Positions 1 to 7,886 are shown, numbered from the stretch's first letter. The stretch is DNA of 33,395 nt from HGM04593 sp045661225 (GCA_045661225.1 JAZRFF010000019.1:1-33395); one strand, 5' to 3'. The notes: generated by a model not told the origin, from the letters alone. Translations and numbers: made by a program.

Positions 1-103
1 TCATAAGTTGCCCTGCGGGGCAACATTCTTCGGTTGAGCCGCCTCGTCGCTTCGCTGTGACTCCCGAACGCTGCCCATTGTTTTAGAAATTACTCCTGCT
101 ACT

Positions 104-212
104 GGGCGCAGTTCCTTTCATTGCAAAAGTAATTTTTTAAATCCTTCCGGCACCGTTAAAATCACAACGCAATGCCGCTGAAATTCCGGCAGACAGCGAG
201 GACAACTTGTGC
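104..212. repeat. 109-bp direct repeat, copy 1
   Basis: Nearly identical to 525-633 (constant offset 421, a handful of substitutions). Both copies contain CAAAAGTA (124-131 and 545-552), which on the minus strand reads TACTTTTG, an exact match to the Bacteroidota -7 box TAnnTTTG. No convincing -33 box was found, so promoter activity is only a possibility. Confidence 0.9.
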
Positions 213-275
213 TGTATGCCGTTAACTTTTCTTTAAACGCAATACAGCGCAAGTCCCGGAGCGCCGGAATTTCAG
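178..275. repeat. 98-bp imperfect palindrome inside the repeat
   Basis: The outer arms 178-190 (CTGAAATTCCGGC) and 263-275 (GCCGGAATTTCAG) are perfectly complementary over 13 bp. The inner parts around 205-225 and 231-252 are also largely complementary, so the whole segment could fold into one long hairpin or cruciform. The second repeat copy (from 525) keeps only the left arm. A diverged relative lies at 7887-7962. Confidence 0.8.
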
Positions 276-281
276 AAAGAA

Positions 282-472
282 GCATTAAGTGACAAGAAGC
301 GCCCGGACGAGTAACAGCGCCTTGCGGCGGTTTACGAGCAAGAGGGCGCTTCGACTGATTTTCCCGTGTGCCGGGGCTTTTGGTTCTTTTGGCCACAAAA
401 GAACAATATAGAACGACAAAAATGAGAATATAAGGTTACAGTGTTAAGGGTAAAGACTACCGAGGAATATTC
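282..472. repeat. 191-bp direct repeat, copy 1, with two hairpins
   Basis: Matches 752-942 at a constant offset of 470. Hairpin 2 has 9-bp outer arms 296-304 / 344-352 and an inner stem 318-321 / 326-329. Hairpin 3 is a perfect 9-bp stem with a 4-nt loop: GTTCTTTTG (383-391), GCCA, CAAAAGAAC (396-404). Confidence 0.88.
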
Positions 473-524
473 GCACAAAGTGCGGTTAAAACTGAAAACT
501 AAAAAATTAAAGCGGCAAGCTACG

Positions 525-633
525 GGGCGCAGTTCCTTTCATTGCAAAAGTAATCTTTTAAATCCTTCCGGCACCGTTAAAATTACAACGCAATGTCGCT
601 GAAATTCCGGCAGACAGCGAGGACAACTTGTGC
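525..633. repeat. 109-bp direct repeat, copy 2
   Basis: Second copy of the module at 104-212. After 633 the similarity to the palindrome stops and a low-complexity string (GAAAACGGAAAAGTGAAA) follows, so the right arm of the palindrome is missing here. Confidence 0.9.
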
Positions 634-670
634 GATTGAAACGGAAAAGTGAAAACGGAAAAGTGAAAGC

Positions 671-750
671 TTGTGCAAGCGAGTGGGCGGAAATTTATTT
701 ACGCACGCAACGAGCGCAGCCAAGGTTCAAGCGCACGCAGTGCGGTTAAA
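671..750. repeat. 80-bp module shared with the right end
   Basis: The same 80 bp, with a few substitutions, occurs in the same orientation at 33254-33333. A fragment of its start is also present near 995-1015. It ends in GTGCGGTTAAA, a string that recurs at several module joints (around 480, 740, 1110 and 33323). Confidence 0.9.
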
Positions 751-751
751 G

Positions 752-942
752 GCATTGAGTGACAAGAAGCGTCCGGACGAGTAACAGCGCCCTGTGGCGG
801 TTTACGAGCAAGAGGGCGCTTCGACTGATTTTCCCGCGTGCCGGGGCTTTTGGTTCTTTTGGCCACAAAAGAACAATATAGAACGACAAAAGAGTGAATA
901 TAAGGTTACAGCGTTAAGGGTAAAGAGTACCGAGGAATATTC
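752..942. repeat. 191-bp direct repeat, copy 2, with two hairpins
   Basis: Second copy of 282-472. Its hairpin 2 has arms 766-774 / 814-822 and its hairpin 3 has arms 853-861 / 866-874. The differences from copy 1 inside hairpin 2 keep the pairing: position 772 changes C to T opposite G816 (G-U wobble), and two others lie in the loop. Confidence 0.88.
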
Positions 943-1304
943 ACGCAGTGCTGTTGAAACTGAAAACTGAAAACGGAGAACGGAAAGGTTAAAGCTTGTG
1001 CAAGCGAGTGGGCGGTTAGAAAAACTGAAAAGTGAAAACTGCGGGTAAGCGAGAGCAGAGGAAAAGTTTACTTTTACTATGCCGAGCGGGAGCAGCTTCA
1101 AGCGCACGCAGTGCGGTTAAAACTAAAAATTAAAGCGGCAAGGTACAGGGGCGTAGTCCCTTTTTTCTTTGTAAAAGTTTTCACCTTTAACCTTTTACAT
1201 TTCACATTTAAACTTCCGGCACCGTTAAAATCACAACGCAATTCCGCTGAAAATACCCGTCCTGAAAATCTCACACAATTTAATAAAATCTCAACCTCTT
1301 GAAC

Positions 1305-2234
1305 CTATCCTTTATACAACCGTCCTTGCCTGGTGTTGCGCTCACGCATACGACGCTTTACTTTGTCGACAAGCTCGTGATTCTTTACTCCCCAGTCCGG
1401 GGCGATGAGCAACTCTTTGGGCGATTGCGACGCGAAACGCTCAAGCACAATGTCGGGGCGCAGACGTTCTATGTAGTCAATGACGGTCTCAATATAGTCC
1501 TCAATGGCGAATAGCGAAAATTCCTGCGGCGTCCGGGCATATTCGGCAGCCATTTTTGTACCTTTAATTAGTTGCAGCTGGTGCAGTTTGAGCGTTGTCA
1601 GTGGCAGTTGCGACAACACCTCGGCTTGACGCATAAGTTCCTCTTTATCCTCGCCGGGCAGTCCTAAAATGATGTGTGCCCCAACCGGAATTCCGCGCGC
1701 GGCGGTACGTTTCACCGCATCGACAGCGCACGCGTAGTTGTGTCCGCGGTTTATGCGCTCCAGTGTCTTATCGCTAACACTCTCAATGCCATACTCCACA
1801 AGAACGAACGTTTTTGTGGCGAGCGCCTGAAGATAGTCGAGCAATGTGTCGGGCATACAGTCGGGACGGGTGCCGATGACTATGCCCACACAGCCATCAA
1901 CGGCGAGCGCCTCTTCGTAACGCCGCTGAAGACTGTCAATGGAATCGTATGTGTTTGTGTAGGCCTGAAAATATGCAAGATAACGCATTGCTGGGTACTT
2001 GTGTGCGAAAAAGTCAATACCTTTACGCATCTGCTCGCCGACAGAGAGAGTGCGGTGGCAGTAGGCAGGGTTGAATGTCTGATTATTGCAGTAGGTGCAA
2101 CCGCCTCGTCCAACTTTGCCGTCGCGGTTGGGACAGGTGAAACCGCCATCAAGGGTAATCTTCTGTACCTTGCAGCCAAATATCTTCCGCAGATATACTC
2201 CGAACTCGTTGTAATAAAAAATATCTTCGCCCAT
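1305..2234 (-). CDS. TIGR01212 family radical SAM protein (YhcC-like)
   Basis: A 309-aa protein of the YhcC/TIGR01212 branch of radical SAM enzymes, which cleave S-adenosylmethionine with a [4Fe-4S] cluster. The substrate of this branch is not established. The cluster ligands are visible as C34, C46 and C49 (CX11CX2C) within residues 30-50, after the family-typical N-terminus containing YNEFGVYLRK. The rest reads as a radical SAM barrel, including the segment VLVEYGIESVSDKTLERINRGH with a conserved glycine, followed by a helical C-terminus. Length equals the usual family size. The start ATG lies 40 nt downstream of the AraC-type gene on the same strand, so the two may be co-transcribed. No terminator was seen before the repeat region. 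Confidence 0.9.
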   Translation of the reverse strand: MGEDIFYYNEFGVYLRKIFGCKVQKITLDGGFTCPNRDGKVGRGGCTYCNNQTFNPAYCHRTLSVGEQMRKGIDFFAHKYPAMRYLAYFQAYTNTYDSIDSLQRRYEEALAVDGCVGIVIGTRPDCMPDTLLDYLQALATKTFVLVEYGIESVSDKTLERINRGHNYACAVDAVKRTAARGIPVGAHIILGLPGEDKEELMRQAEVLSQLPLTTLKLHQLQLIKGTKMAAEYARTPQEFSLFAIEDYIETVIDYIERLRPDIVLERFASQSPKELLIAPDWGVKNHELVDKVKRRMRERNTRQGRLYKG

Positions 2235-2274
2235 AATGTGCGAAGATACTATAAAATGATAAAATAGGCAACTT

Positions 2275-3105
2275 TTATGCCCCTCCTCTGTTCTTGCGAA
2301 ACTCGGTGGGCGTTGTTCCTGTCAGGCGTTTGTAGTAACGGCTGAAGTAGGATTGGCTGGGGAAATTATACTCATCGGCAAGCTCCTGAATGCTTTTTGT
2401 TGAATATGACAGTTCGTATTTTAGTGTGGTCACAACAGCCGAGTCGATAATCTCTTTTGCCGAGTGTCCCGAGACCTCGTTACACACCTCGTTAAGGTAG
2501 CCGCAGCTCACGTTCAGCTCGTTTGCATAGAAAAGCACCTCGCGCGACACCGAATGGGAACTTATCAACTCCTTTACAAAGCGACGGAACAAATCTTTCT
2601 TGCGCGACAGAAATTCGTGGTGAACTTTAGTCTCGTTGCATAGAGTGGAGCAGTGGTGGTGGCGAATGCTTGAAAGAACAGCAACCTCTTTCATTACAAT
2701 ATTTTCAAATGCTTCGTATTCGAATATTTCCTTTGCCTCAAGGATAATGTCGAACACGTGATACACAATCCTCAGACAAGGCTCATCGTAATAGCACACT
2801 GGGTTGCTTTTCATATATTCGAGTACATTGATGCTGTAGTCTTTCATAATAATTGTTGGCAGACGTGTCGGTATAACAAGTACCTGAGCAAGAAAATCGT
2901 CGCTTCCGTCCTTGAGCGTGATAATGTCCAGTGGGTTAATAGTCAGCATACCGTTTTTGCGCAAGGTATACTGTGTGTAGTTGAGTTCAATTGTAACTTC
3001 GCCCTGTGTGCAGAATACCATTATAAAATGGTTGCAGCGGTGAGGCTCCTTGAACGAACTCTTTTTGTTGAATTCTGATATTGTTATTCGATCTGTTCCG
3101 AACAT
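2275..3105 (-). CDS. AraC family transcriptional regulator
   Basis: A 276-aa one-component regulator. The N-terminal ~150 residues look like a cupin-type effector domain (HRCNHFIMVFCTQGEV at about 21-36). The C-terminal ~100 residues are the double helix-turn-helix DNA-binding domain, with the second recognition helix and signature around PSQSYFSRYYKRLTGTTP followed by EFRKNRG. The ligand and targets cannot be read from the sequence. It has its own consensus promoter (3139-3171) and lies just upstream of the radical SAM gene, which could be a target or simply a downstream passenger. Confidence 0.9.
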   Translation of the reverse strand: MFGTDRITISEFNKKSSFKEPHRCNHFIMVFCTQGEVTIELNYTQYTLRKNGMLTINPLDIITLKDGSDDFLAQVLVIPTRLPTIIMKDYSINVLEYMKSNPVCYYDEPCLRIVYHVFDIILEAKEIFEYEAFENIVMKEVAVLSSIRHHHCSTLCNETKVHHEFLSRKKDLFRRFVKELISSHSVSREVLFYANELNVSCGYLNEVCNEVSGHSAKEIIDSAVVTTLKYELSYSTKSIQELADEYNFPSQSYFSRYYKRLTGTTPTEFRKNRGGA

Positions 3106-3138
3106 AATGCTTGTGCTTTTTTAATTTTGATTTTGGAA

Positions 3139-3171
3139 CAAATTTAACGAATTAAAATTCTATCAACCAAA
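3139..3171 (-). promoter_or_regulatory. Bacteroidota-type promoter for the AraC gene
   Basis: Read on the minus strand: TTTG at 3171-3168, a 21-nt spacer, and TAAATTTG at 3146-3139. This fits the -33/-7 consensus TTTG-N19-21-TAnnTTTG and leaves a leader of about 25-30 nt before the start at 3105. Between it and the upstream hairpin (3279-3326) the DNA is AT-rich and holds no gene. Confidence 0.65.
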
Positions 3172-3278
3172 TGTTGCGTTGAAAATGGAAAGTGTAGTAT
3201 TTGTAATGTAATAAGCGTAACGCTGTTTTTTGTTAATTTTGCACACGTTAACACGATTTTTGTAATTTGTAACATTAG

Positions 3279-3326
3279 TTAAATAGAGTGAGTGAAAATG
3301 CCTGCATTTTCACTCACTCTATTTAA
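3279..3326. terminator. 23-bp perfect hairpin, probable terminator
   Basis: Arms 3279-3301 and 3304-3326 are perfectly complementary over 23 bp with only two bases between them. It lies about 50 nt beyond the stop of the DUF4301 gene (minus) and before the AraC promoter, where a terminator is expected. There is no strong U-tract on the minus strand, so it could instead be a processing or protein-binding site. Confidence 0.65.
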
Positions 3327-3376
3327 AACACTCCTTTAACAGTCAGTCTCTTCTCTTTGGCTGTACCGCGCTTTTG

Positions 3377-4891
3377 TTATTGGTGTACGTCGCGCAAAAG
3401 GTCATTAACGGTCTTTACGGGGTTGAATGTAGCAAGCGGAACCTCGACGAATATTGTATTCCAATCGCTCATCGCGCCGTTCCATAGTCCGGGAAGCTCC
3501 ATAGCCTTAAGCTCCTTGCCGTTCTTTGACTTGTGCGAAATAAAGCCGGTATTTTTATCGACAAACTGCGGCAAGTTGAACTTTTCACCTTTGTAATTCT
3601 TTACGGCGCACACAAGGTCTACAGGGTTGAAGTGTGTGCCGTTCTCGAACATTGCTTTTGAAGCGGCGTTGTTCATATCAATCTGCGAACTTTCAAGAAT
3701 CTGCAACGAAACGCTGCCGTCGCTGTTGTATGCAAGGAACGGACCTCCGCCCGGCTCGCCTACGTTCTTCACCATTCCGCAAACACGCATCGGCCTGTCG
3801 AACTTTTTGCGCAGATAAGCGGCAAGGTCGCAGTCTGTCATTGCAGCAACGCCGTCGGCTGTACACTGCAATGTCTGTTGCAAATAATCGAGCATTTCGT
3901 TCAGTTGCTCGCGTGTGCAATTGCCGCAGTCAAGGGCACGCAGATATTCGAATACCTTATTCTGTGCTGTTACCAGTATTCCGGCAAGCAGCTTCTTGTA
4001 TGTTACAGTGTCGGCCTTCAAGCGGTCGGGTACCACATTGTCAATGTTCTTAATGAATATAACATCGGCGTCAATGTCGTTTAGGTTCTCAATGAGCGCT
4101 CCGTGACCTCCGGGACGGAACACCAATGAACCATTTTCGCGGAAGGGGGCATTCTCGGTATCGACGGCAATAGTGTCGGTGCACTGTTTCTGTTCCGAGA
4201 AGGTAATGTCGTATTTTACCCCGAAAAGTGCCTCGTAGTGGGCTTTACGTTCGGCAACAAGCTCCTCGAACAGTGCCTTGTGGTTGGGCGACACGGTAAA
4301 ATGCAACTTTACAATACCGTCAGTGGCTGCGTATAGCGCTCCCTCGACAAAATGTTCCTCGGCCGATGTGCGGGAGTTACAGTCGTAATTGTGGAATTGC
4401 AACAGACCTTTGGGCAGTGAACCGTAGTTAAGGCCTGTAAAATCGAGCAGATTGAACACTACCTCTTTGTAACGTCCTTGTTCGATGAGTTCTGCTGCGG
4501 TAAGTGCCTTGTTCTTGCGACAAGTATCGTCAAGGAGTTTGTAAAAAGCAAATTTCTCTATGTTTGCAAAGAATTTCTTTTCAAAATCAGTTGTGGGTAC
4601 GTCGTATTCGGCACTCAGGAATGCGAATAAATCTTTGAACATACGACTTGCGGCGCCCGATGCCGGCACGAACTTAAGGATTGCATTACCCTGAGCACAA
4701 TAACTGTCCCACACTTTTAGGTACTCTTCAATCTCGTGTTGCGATGGTGAGAGTACTCCTTTGTCAATGGTGGCTGCTGCCTCTATTTTCAGGAACGGAA
4801 AACCGGTCTTGAATGTTCTTAACTGCTCTGCCACCTGTTCTTCGGTAATACCTTTCTTGCTCAATAGAGCCAAGTCTGCTTTGCTTATCAT
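3377..4891 (-). CDS. DUF4301 family protein
   Basis: A 504-aa protein of a family found mostly in Bacteroidota; its function is not established. Two glycine-rich segments stand out: FVPASGAASRMFKDL (74-88), like the GxGxxxRM loop of sugar nucleotidyltransferases, and RPGGHGALIENL (259-270) followed by FIKNIDNVVPD (279-289), like the substrate loops of UDP-sugar pyrophosphorylases. From these I infer a nucleotidyltransferase-like fold, but not a substrate. No signal peptide or membrane segment is visible, so it is probably cytoplasmic. It is a single-gene unit transcribed away from rel. The start ATG at 4891 fits the promoter at 4930-4961. Confidence 0.85.
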   Translation of the reverse strand: MISKADLALLSKKGITEEQVAEQLRTFKTGFPFLKIEAAATIDKGVLSPSQHEIEEYLKVWDSYCAQGNAILKFVPASGAASRMFKDLFAFLSAEYDVPTTDFEKKFFANIEKFAFYKLLDDTCRKNKALTAAELIEQGRYKEVVFNLLDFTGLNYGSLPKGLLQFHNYDCNSRTSAEEHFVEGALYAATDGIVKLHFTVSPNHKALFEELVAERKAHYEALFGVKYDITFSEQKQCTDTIAVDTENAPFRENGSLVFRPGGHGALIENLNDIDADVIFIKNIDNVVPDRLKADTVTYKKLLAGILVTAQNKVFEYLRALDCGNCTREQLNEMLDYLQQTLQCTADGVAAMTDCDLAAYLRKKFDRPMRVCGMVKNVGEPGGGPFLAYNSDGSVSLQILESSQIDMNNAASKAMFENGTHFNPVDLVCAVKNYKGEKFNLPQFVDKNTGFISHKSKNGKELKAMELPGLWNGAMSDWNTIFVEVPLATFNPVKTVNDLLRDVHQ

Positions 4892-4929
4892 AGTCGGTTG
4901 GTTTATAAGTTATAGTCTTTTAACAATAG

Positions 4930-4961
4930 CGAATGTATAAATAATTTCTATAAATGGCAAA
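4930..4961 (-). promoter_or_regulatory. Promoter for the DUF4301 gene
   Basis: On the minus strand TTTG (4961-4958), a 20-nt spacer, and TACATTCG (4937-4930), one mismatch from TAnnTTTG. It is back to back with the rel promoter, so the two genes share a compact divergent control region. Confidence 0.5.
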
Positions 4962-4989
4962 AAAAAGATGGTTTTTAAACAGAAAAACT

Positions 4990-4997
4990 TATCTTCG
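4990..4997 (+). promoter_or_regulatory. -7 box of the rel promoter
   Basis: TATCTTCG, one mismatch from TAnnTTTG. The -33 region is weak. Transcription from here would begin around 5004, after the more upstream in-frame ATG at 4954, which supports the ATG at 5023 as the true start of rel. Confidence 0.5.
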
Positions 4998-5022
4998 CGT
5001 GGTAAAACCATACATTTGGATT

Positions 5023-7233
5023 ATGCAGGAACAGATATTATTTACAGCCGAAGAGAAAAAAGAGTTATTCCTACTTATTAGGGAACTCAAAAAGAATGTC
5101 GATGACAAGCTCACTGCCAACGACTATAATTTTGTGAAGGGGATAATTGCAGAGGCTGTTAAACAAAATAAAATAGTACGTGACGGGTTGGGCTTCAACC
5201 CCATTCTTGTAGACCTGAAGACGGCTTCTCTTGTGGGGCAGGAGATTGGTTTCCAGCGTGAGATAATCATAAGCATACTGTTGAACCGCTGCATACAGGT
5301 GGGAACAGCCGGCATAGACGAAATGAAGGACGAACTGGGCGAAAATGCAGTGAAAATATTGCAGAATCTTGCCCAGATAAACGAAATATATTCCAAGAGC
5401 CCTACTATAGAGACCGAGAATTTCAGAAACCTGCTACTCTCGTTCACCAACGATATGCGCGTTATTCTAATAATGATTGCGAGTCGTTTGGTTATGTTGC
5501 GTGGCTTGTTCAACTCGACCGACGATTCGGCACGACGCCTTGTGGCACGTGAGGCTTCGAAACTCTATATCCCTCTTGCCCACAAACTCGGTTTTTATAA
5601 GCTGAAGTCCGAAATGGAGGACCTTGCGCTACGTTATACCGAATGTGATATTTACGCCGAACTTAGCCGTAAGCTCGAAGAGACAGCAGCGTCGCGCGAG
5701 GACTATATTGCATCGTTCATAAAGCCCATAGAGCGTCAACTGAAGATGCAACCACACATAAAATACCGCATCAAAGGCCGCACAAAGTCCATAAATTCAA
5801 TATGGCAAAAGATGAAGAAACAGCAGCGGCCATTTGAACAGATTTACGACCTGTTTGCAATACGCATAATCATTGACAGCGAACCGCAGAACGAAAAGAG
5901 CGAGTGTTGGCACGTCTATTCTATTGTTGCCGATATGTACACCCCGAACCCTTATCGTCTGCGCGATTGGTTGTCGGTGCCCAAAAGCAACGGTTACGAG
6001 TCGTTGCACACAACAGTGATGGGCCCCGAAGGACGTTGGGTCGAGGTACAGATACGCACCGAGCGTATGGACGCTGTCGCCGAACACGGACTCGCCGCAC
6101 ACTGGCGTTATAAGGGGGTTAAAAGCGAGAATGGCCTTGACAACCTTTTGGCATCTATCCGTGACACGCTGCAGAACCTTGGCGAAGAGGAGGCGAGTGA
6201 AAATAAATTCAAGATGGAACTTTACAAGGACGAGATTTTTATTTTCACCCCCAAGGGCGACCTCTATCGTCTTGCCAAGGGTGCAACAATTCTCGACTTT
6301 GCCTTCAGTATACACACAGGACTGGGGTGCAGGTGTACAGGAGCGCTTGTTAACGGACGCAACGTGCCTCTGCGTCATACACTAAACAACGGCGACCAGG
6401 TAGAGATTATAACCTCGAACAGCCAGACCCCCAAACAAGCGTGGCTCAATATTGCGCAGACAAGTCGCGCACGCGCAAAAATACGTCAGGCACTGAAAGA
6501 GATTAGCGCAAAACAGGCCGACATCGGACGTGAAGCCGTCATTCGCAAGCTGAAGAATCACAAGATTGAGTTTGACGAGTCGGTGATGGATCAAATGATA
6601 CGCAAGATGGGCTTCAAGCGCCTGAGCGACTTTTTTCAGAATATAGCCGAGGGTAACATAGATATTGGCGATGTTCTCAAACGTTACCAAGCGATACAGA
6701 ATCCCGAAAACGAGAATCCCGAGCCGGTGCGCAGTGCCGATGAGTTTACCTACGTCAATGAAAATGATGGTCGCGGTTCTCAGGACGTGCTTGTCATCGA
6801 GCGCAACCTCAAAGGTGTCGACTACAAGCTGGCAAAATGCTGTGCGCCTATTTTCGGAGACGACATTTTCGGGTTTGTAACCATCAATGGCGGAATATCC
6901 ATACACCGCAAGGATTGTACCAATGCAAAGCAACTGATTGAGCGTTATCCCTATCGTGTGATAGAGGCACGTTGGAGCGAGATTGACAAAAACAACGCAC
7001 TCTTCCCCGTCACGCTACGCATTGTCGGGCACGACGATATTGGTATTGTAACTAATATAACCTCGCTGATTAACCAAGAGAAAGACATTACAATGCGCGG
7101 AATAAACATTGAGTCGCACGACACTCTATTCTCGGGAACATTGTCGCTGCTAATCAACGACAGGCTTAAACTGAATAAACTCATTTCAAAGATAGAAGCC
7201 ATAAAAGGCGTAAAACAAGTGAAGAGAGGTTAA
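5023..7233 (+). CDS. Rel-family (p)ppGpp synthetase, hydrolase-inactive
   Basis: A 736-aa RelA/SpoT homologue that makes the alarmone (p)ppGpp. The order is the usual one: pseudo-HD domain (about 30-165), synthetase (about 235-360, with KGRTKSINSIWQKM 251-264, PKSNGYESLHTTV 320-332 and EVQIRT 341-346), TGS (403-465), the Cys pair C606-C607 with HRKDC (628-632), and a C-terminal ACT domain (663-736). In the HD domain the metal-binding residues are gone: the expected LLHD..ED segment reads LLNRCIQV (86-93), and the expected LADR..NMR reads IASRLVMLR (152-160). I therefore infer synthetase activity without hydrolase. A start at 4954 would add 23 residues upstream of the -7 box and is less likely. 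Confidence 0.9.
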   Translation: MQEQILFTAEEKKELFLLIRELKKNVDDKLTANDYNFVKGIIAEAVKQNKIVRDGLGFNPILVDLKTASLVGQEIGFQREIIISILLNRCIQVGTAGIDEMKDELGENAVKILQNLAQINEIYSKSPTIETENFRNLLLSFTNDMRVILIMIASRLVMLRGLFNSTDDSARRLVAREASKLYIPLAHKLGFYKLKSEMEDLALRYTECDIYAELSRKLEETAASREDYIASFIKPIERQLKMQPHIKYRIKGRTKSINSIWQKMKKQQRPFEQIYDLFAIRIIIDSEPQNEKSECWHVYSIVADMYTPNPYRLRDWLSVPKSNGYESLHTTVMGPEGRWVEVQIRTERMDAVAEHGLAAHWRYKGVKSENGLDNLLASIRDTLQNLGEEEASENKFKMELYKDEIFIFTPKGDLYRLAKGATILDFAFSIHTGLGCRCTGALVNGRNVPLRHTLNNGDQVEIITSNSQTPKQAWLNIAQTSRARAKIRQALKEISAKQADIGREAVIRKLKNHKIEFDESVMDQMIRKMGFKRLSDFFQNIAEGNIDIGDVLKRYQAIQNPENENPEPVRSADEFTYVNENDGRGSQDVLVIERNLKGVDYKLAKCCAPIFGDDIFGFVTINGGISIHRKDCTNAKQLIERYPYRVIEARWSEIDKNNALFPVTLRIVGHDDIGIVTNITSLINQEKDITMRGINIESHDTLFSGTLSLLINDRLKLNKLISKIEAIKGVKQVKRG

Positions 7234-7251
7234 AAAAACTATAATACGTGC

Positions 7252-7279
7252 TTTGAATGTAAAAAATACGGTATCTTTG
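7252..7279 (+). promoter_or_regulatory. Promoter for the DUF1573 gene
   Basis: TATCTTTG at 7272-7279 is an exact TAnnTTTG match. TTTG at 7252-7255 precedes it by 16 nt, shorter than the usual 19-21, so the -33 assignment is weaker than the -7 box. Confidence 0.5.
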
Positions 7280-7334
7280 TCCTTGAATTTAAACAGCGCA
7301 TTGCGCTCAAGTGTCAAAATAAAAAACGAATATT

Positions 7335-7754
7335 ATGAAAAAGATACTCACAATACTTTTTGTATGCTCTTTGTCGTTAACAGCTTATGCTCAAAAGGCG
7401 AATATTGAGTTTGAAAAGACAACAATAGACTTAGGTCAATTCGGTTCGGATAATGTTATACAAAAGTGTCATTTTGTGTTCAAGAATACAGGTGATGCCG
7501 ACCTTTACATACATCAGATACTGACCTCGTGTGGCTGTACATCGAAAGAGTATCCCACATACGCCATAAAGCCTAATGCTACCGATACTATCTTTGTTAC
7601 CTACAATGGCACAAACAAATCGCCCAAGAAGTTCAGGACAAGCATCACCATTCACAGCAACGCCGAGAAGGAGATGACAAAGGTATATATCAAGGGCGAA
7701 CAATTGCCTCGTCCAATAAAAGAGGTCGAAATTATTGAAGTAGAGGAGCAATAA
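7335..7754 (+). CDS. DUF1573 domain-containing secreted protein
   Basis: A 139-aa protein. Residues 1-19 form a signal peptide (KK, hydrophobic core, AYA then Q20), so it is exported, probably to the periplasm. The mature part is a single DUF1573 domain, an immunoglobulin-like beta sandwich common in Bacteroidota, recognised by IDLGQFG, VFKNTGDADLYI and the SCGCT motif (65-69). The biochemical role of the family is unknown. It follows rel by 100 nt but has its own promoter and a strong terminator, so it looks monocistronic. Confidence 0.9.
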   Translation: MKKILTILFVCSLSLTAYAQKANIEFEKTTIDLGQFGSDNVIQKCHFVFKNTGDADLYIHQILTSCGCTSKEYPTYAIKPNATDTIFVTYNGTNKSPKKFRTSITIHSNAEKEMTKVYIKGEQLPRPIKEVEIIEVEEQ

Positions 7755-7846
7755 TTGACGGCGTCTGCGTTTTTTTTAAAAAGAAAGCGCCGGTCCCAAC
7801 CTTTAGAGCAAGAAAAATCACGGGTTGCCGATGATTTAAAATAAAC

Positions 7847-7869
7847 AAAAACCCCTTTTAGGGGTTTTT
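7847..7869. terminator. Bidirectional intrinsic terminator
   Basis: AAAAACCCC (7847-7855), loop TTTTA, GGGGTTTTT (7861-7869), followed by more T on the plus strand and by T-rich DNA on the minus strand. It sits between the converging DUF1573 and miaA genes and can serve both. Confidence 0.85.
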
Positions 7870-7886
7870 TTCTTGTCACTCGATGC

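Larger units (their letters stand above)
1..1304. repeat. Mosaic non-coding repeat region
   Basis: This 1.3-kb stretch carries no gene I can support. It is built from modules that recur inside it and again at the right end of the window: a 109-bp module (104-212 and 525-633), a 191-bp module (282-472 and 752-942), an 80-bp module (671-750 and 33254-33333), and short low-complexity strings of the GAAAACTGAAAA type. A 7-bp hairpin with a 4-nt loop lies at 7-24. Open frames crossing it are assembled from the repeats themselves and resemble no family I know. It begins directly downstream of the 3' end of the radical SAM gene, and no clear terminator for that gene was seen. Confidence 0.85.

Noticed and set aside
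118..396. A 92-codon open frame on the minus strand in the left repeat
   Set aside because: It is built from the repeat, shares peptides with the frame at 802-1107 only because the DNA is repeated, and resembles no protein family. Hairpins cross it.
802..1107. A 101-codon open frame on the minus strand in the left repeat
   Set aside because: It spans low-complexity GAAAACTGAAAA strings and repeat modules, has biased composition, and no support as protein.
4954..5022. N-terminal extension of the Rel protein
   Set aside because: These 23 codons lie over and upstream of the likely promoter box (4990-4997), and the family homology begins after the ATG at 5023.
7755..7846. Second terminator with a T8 run just after the DUF1573 gene
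   Set aside because: The flanking GC-rich bits (GGCG and CGCC) do not form a proper stem directly before the T run; the hairpin at 7847-7869 is far better.
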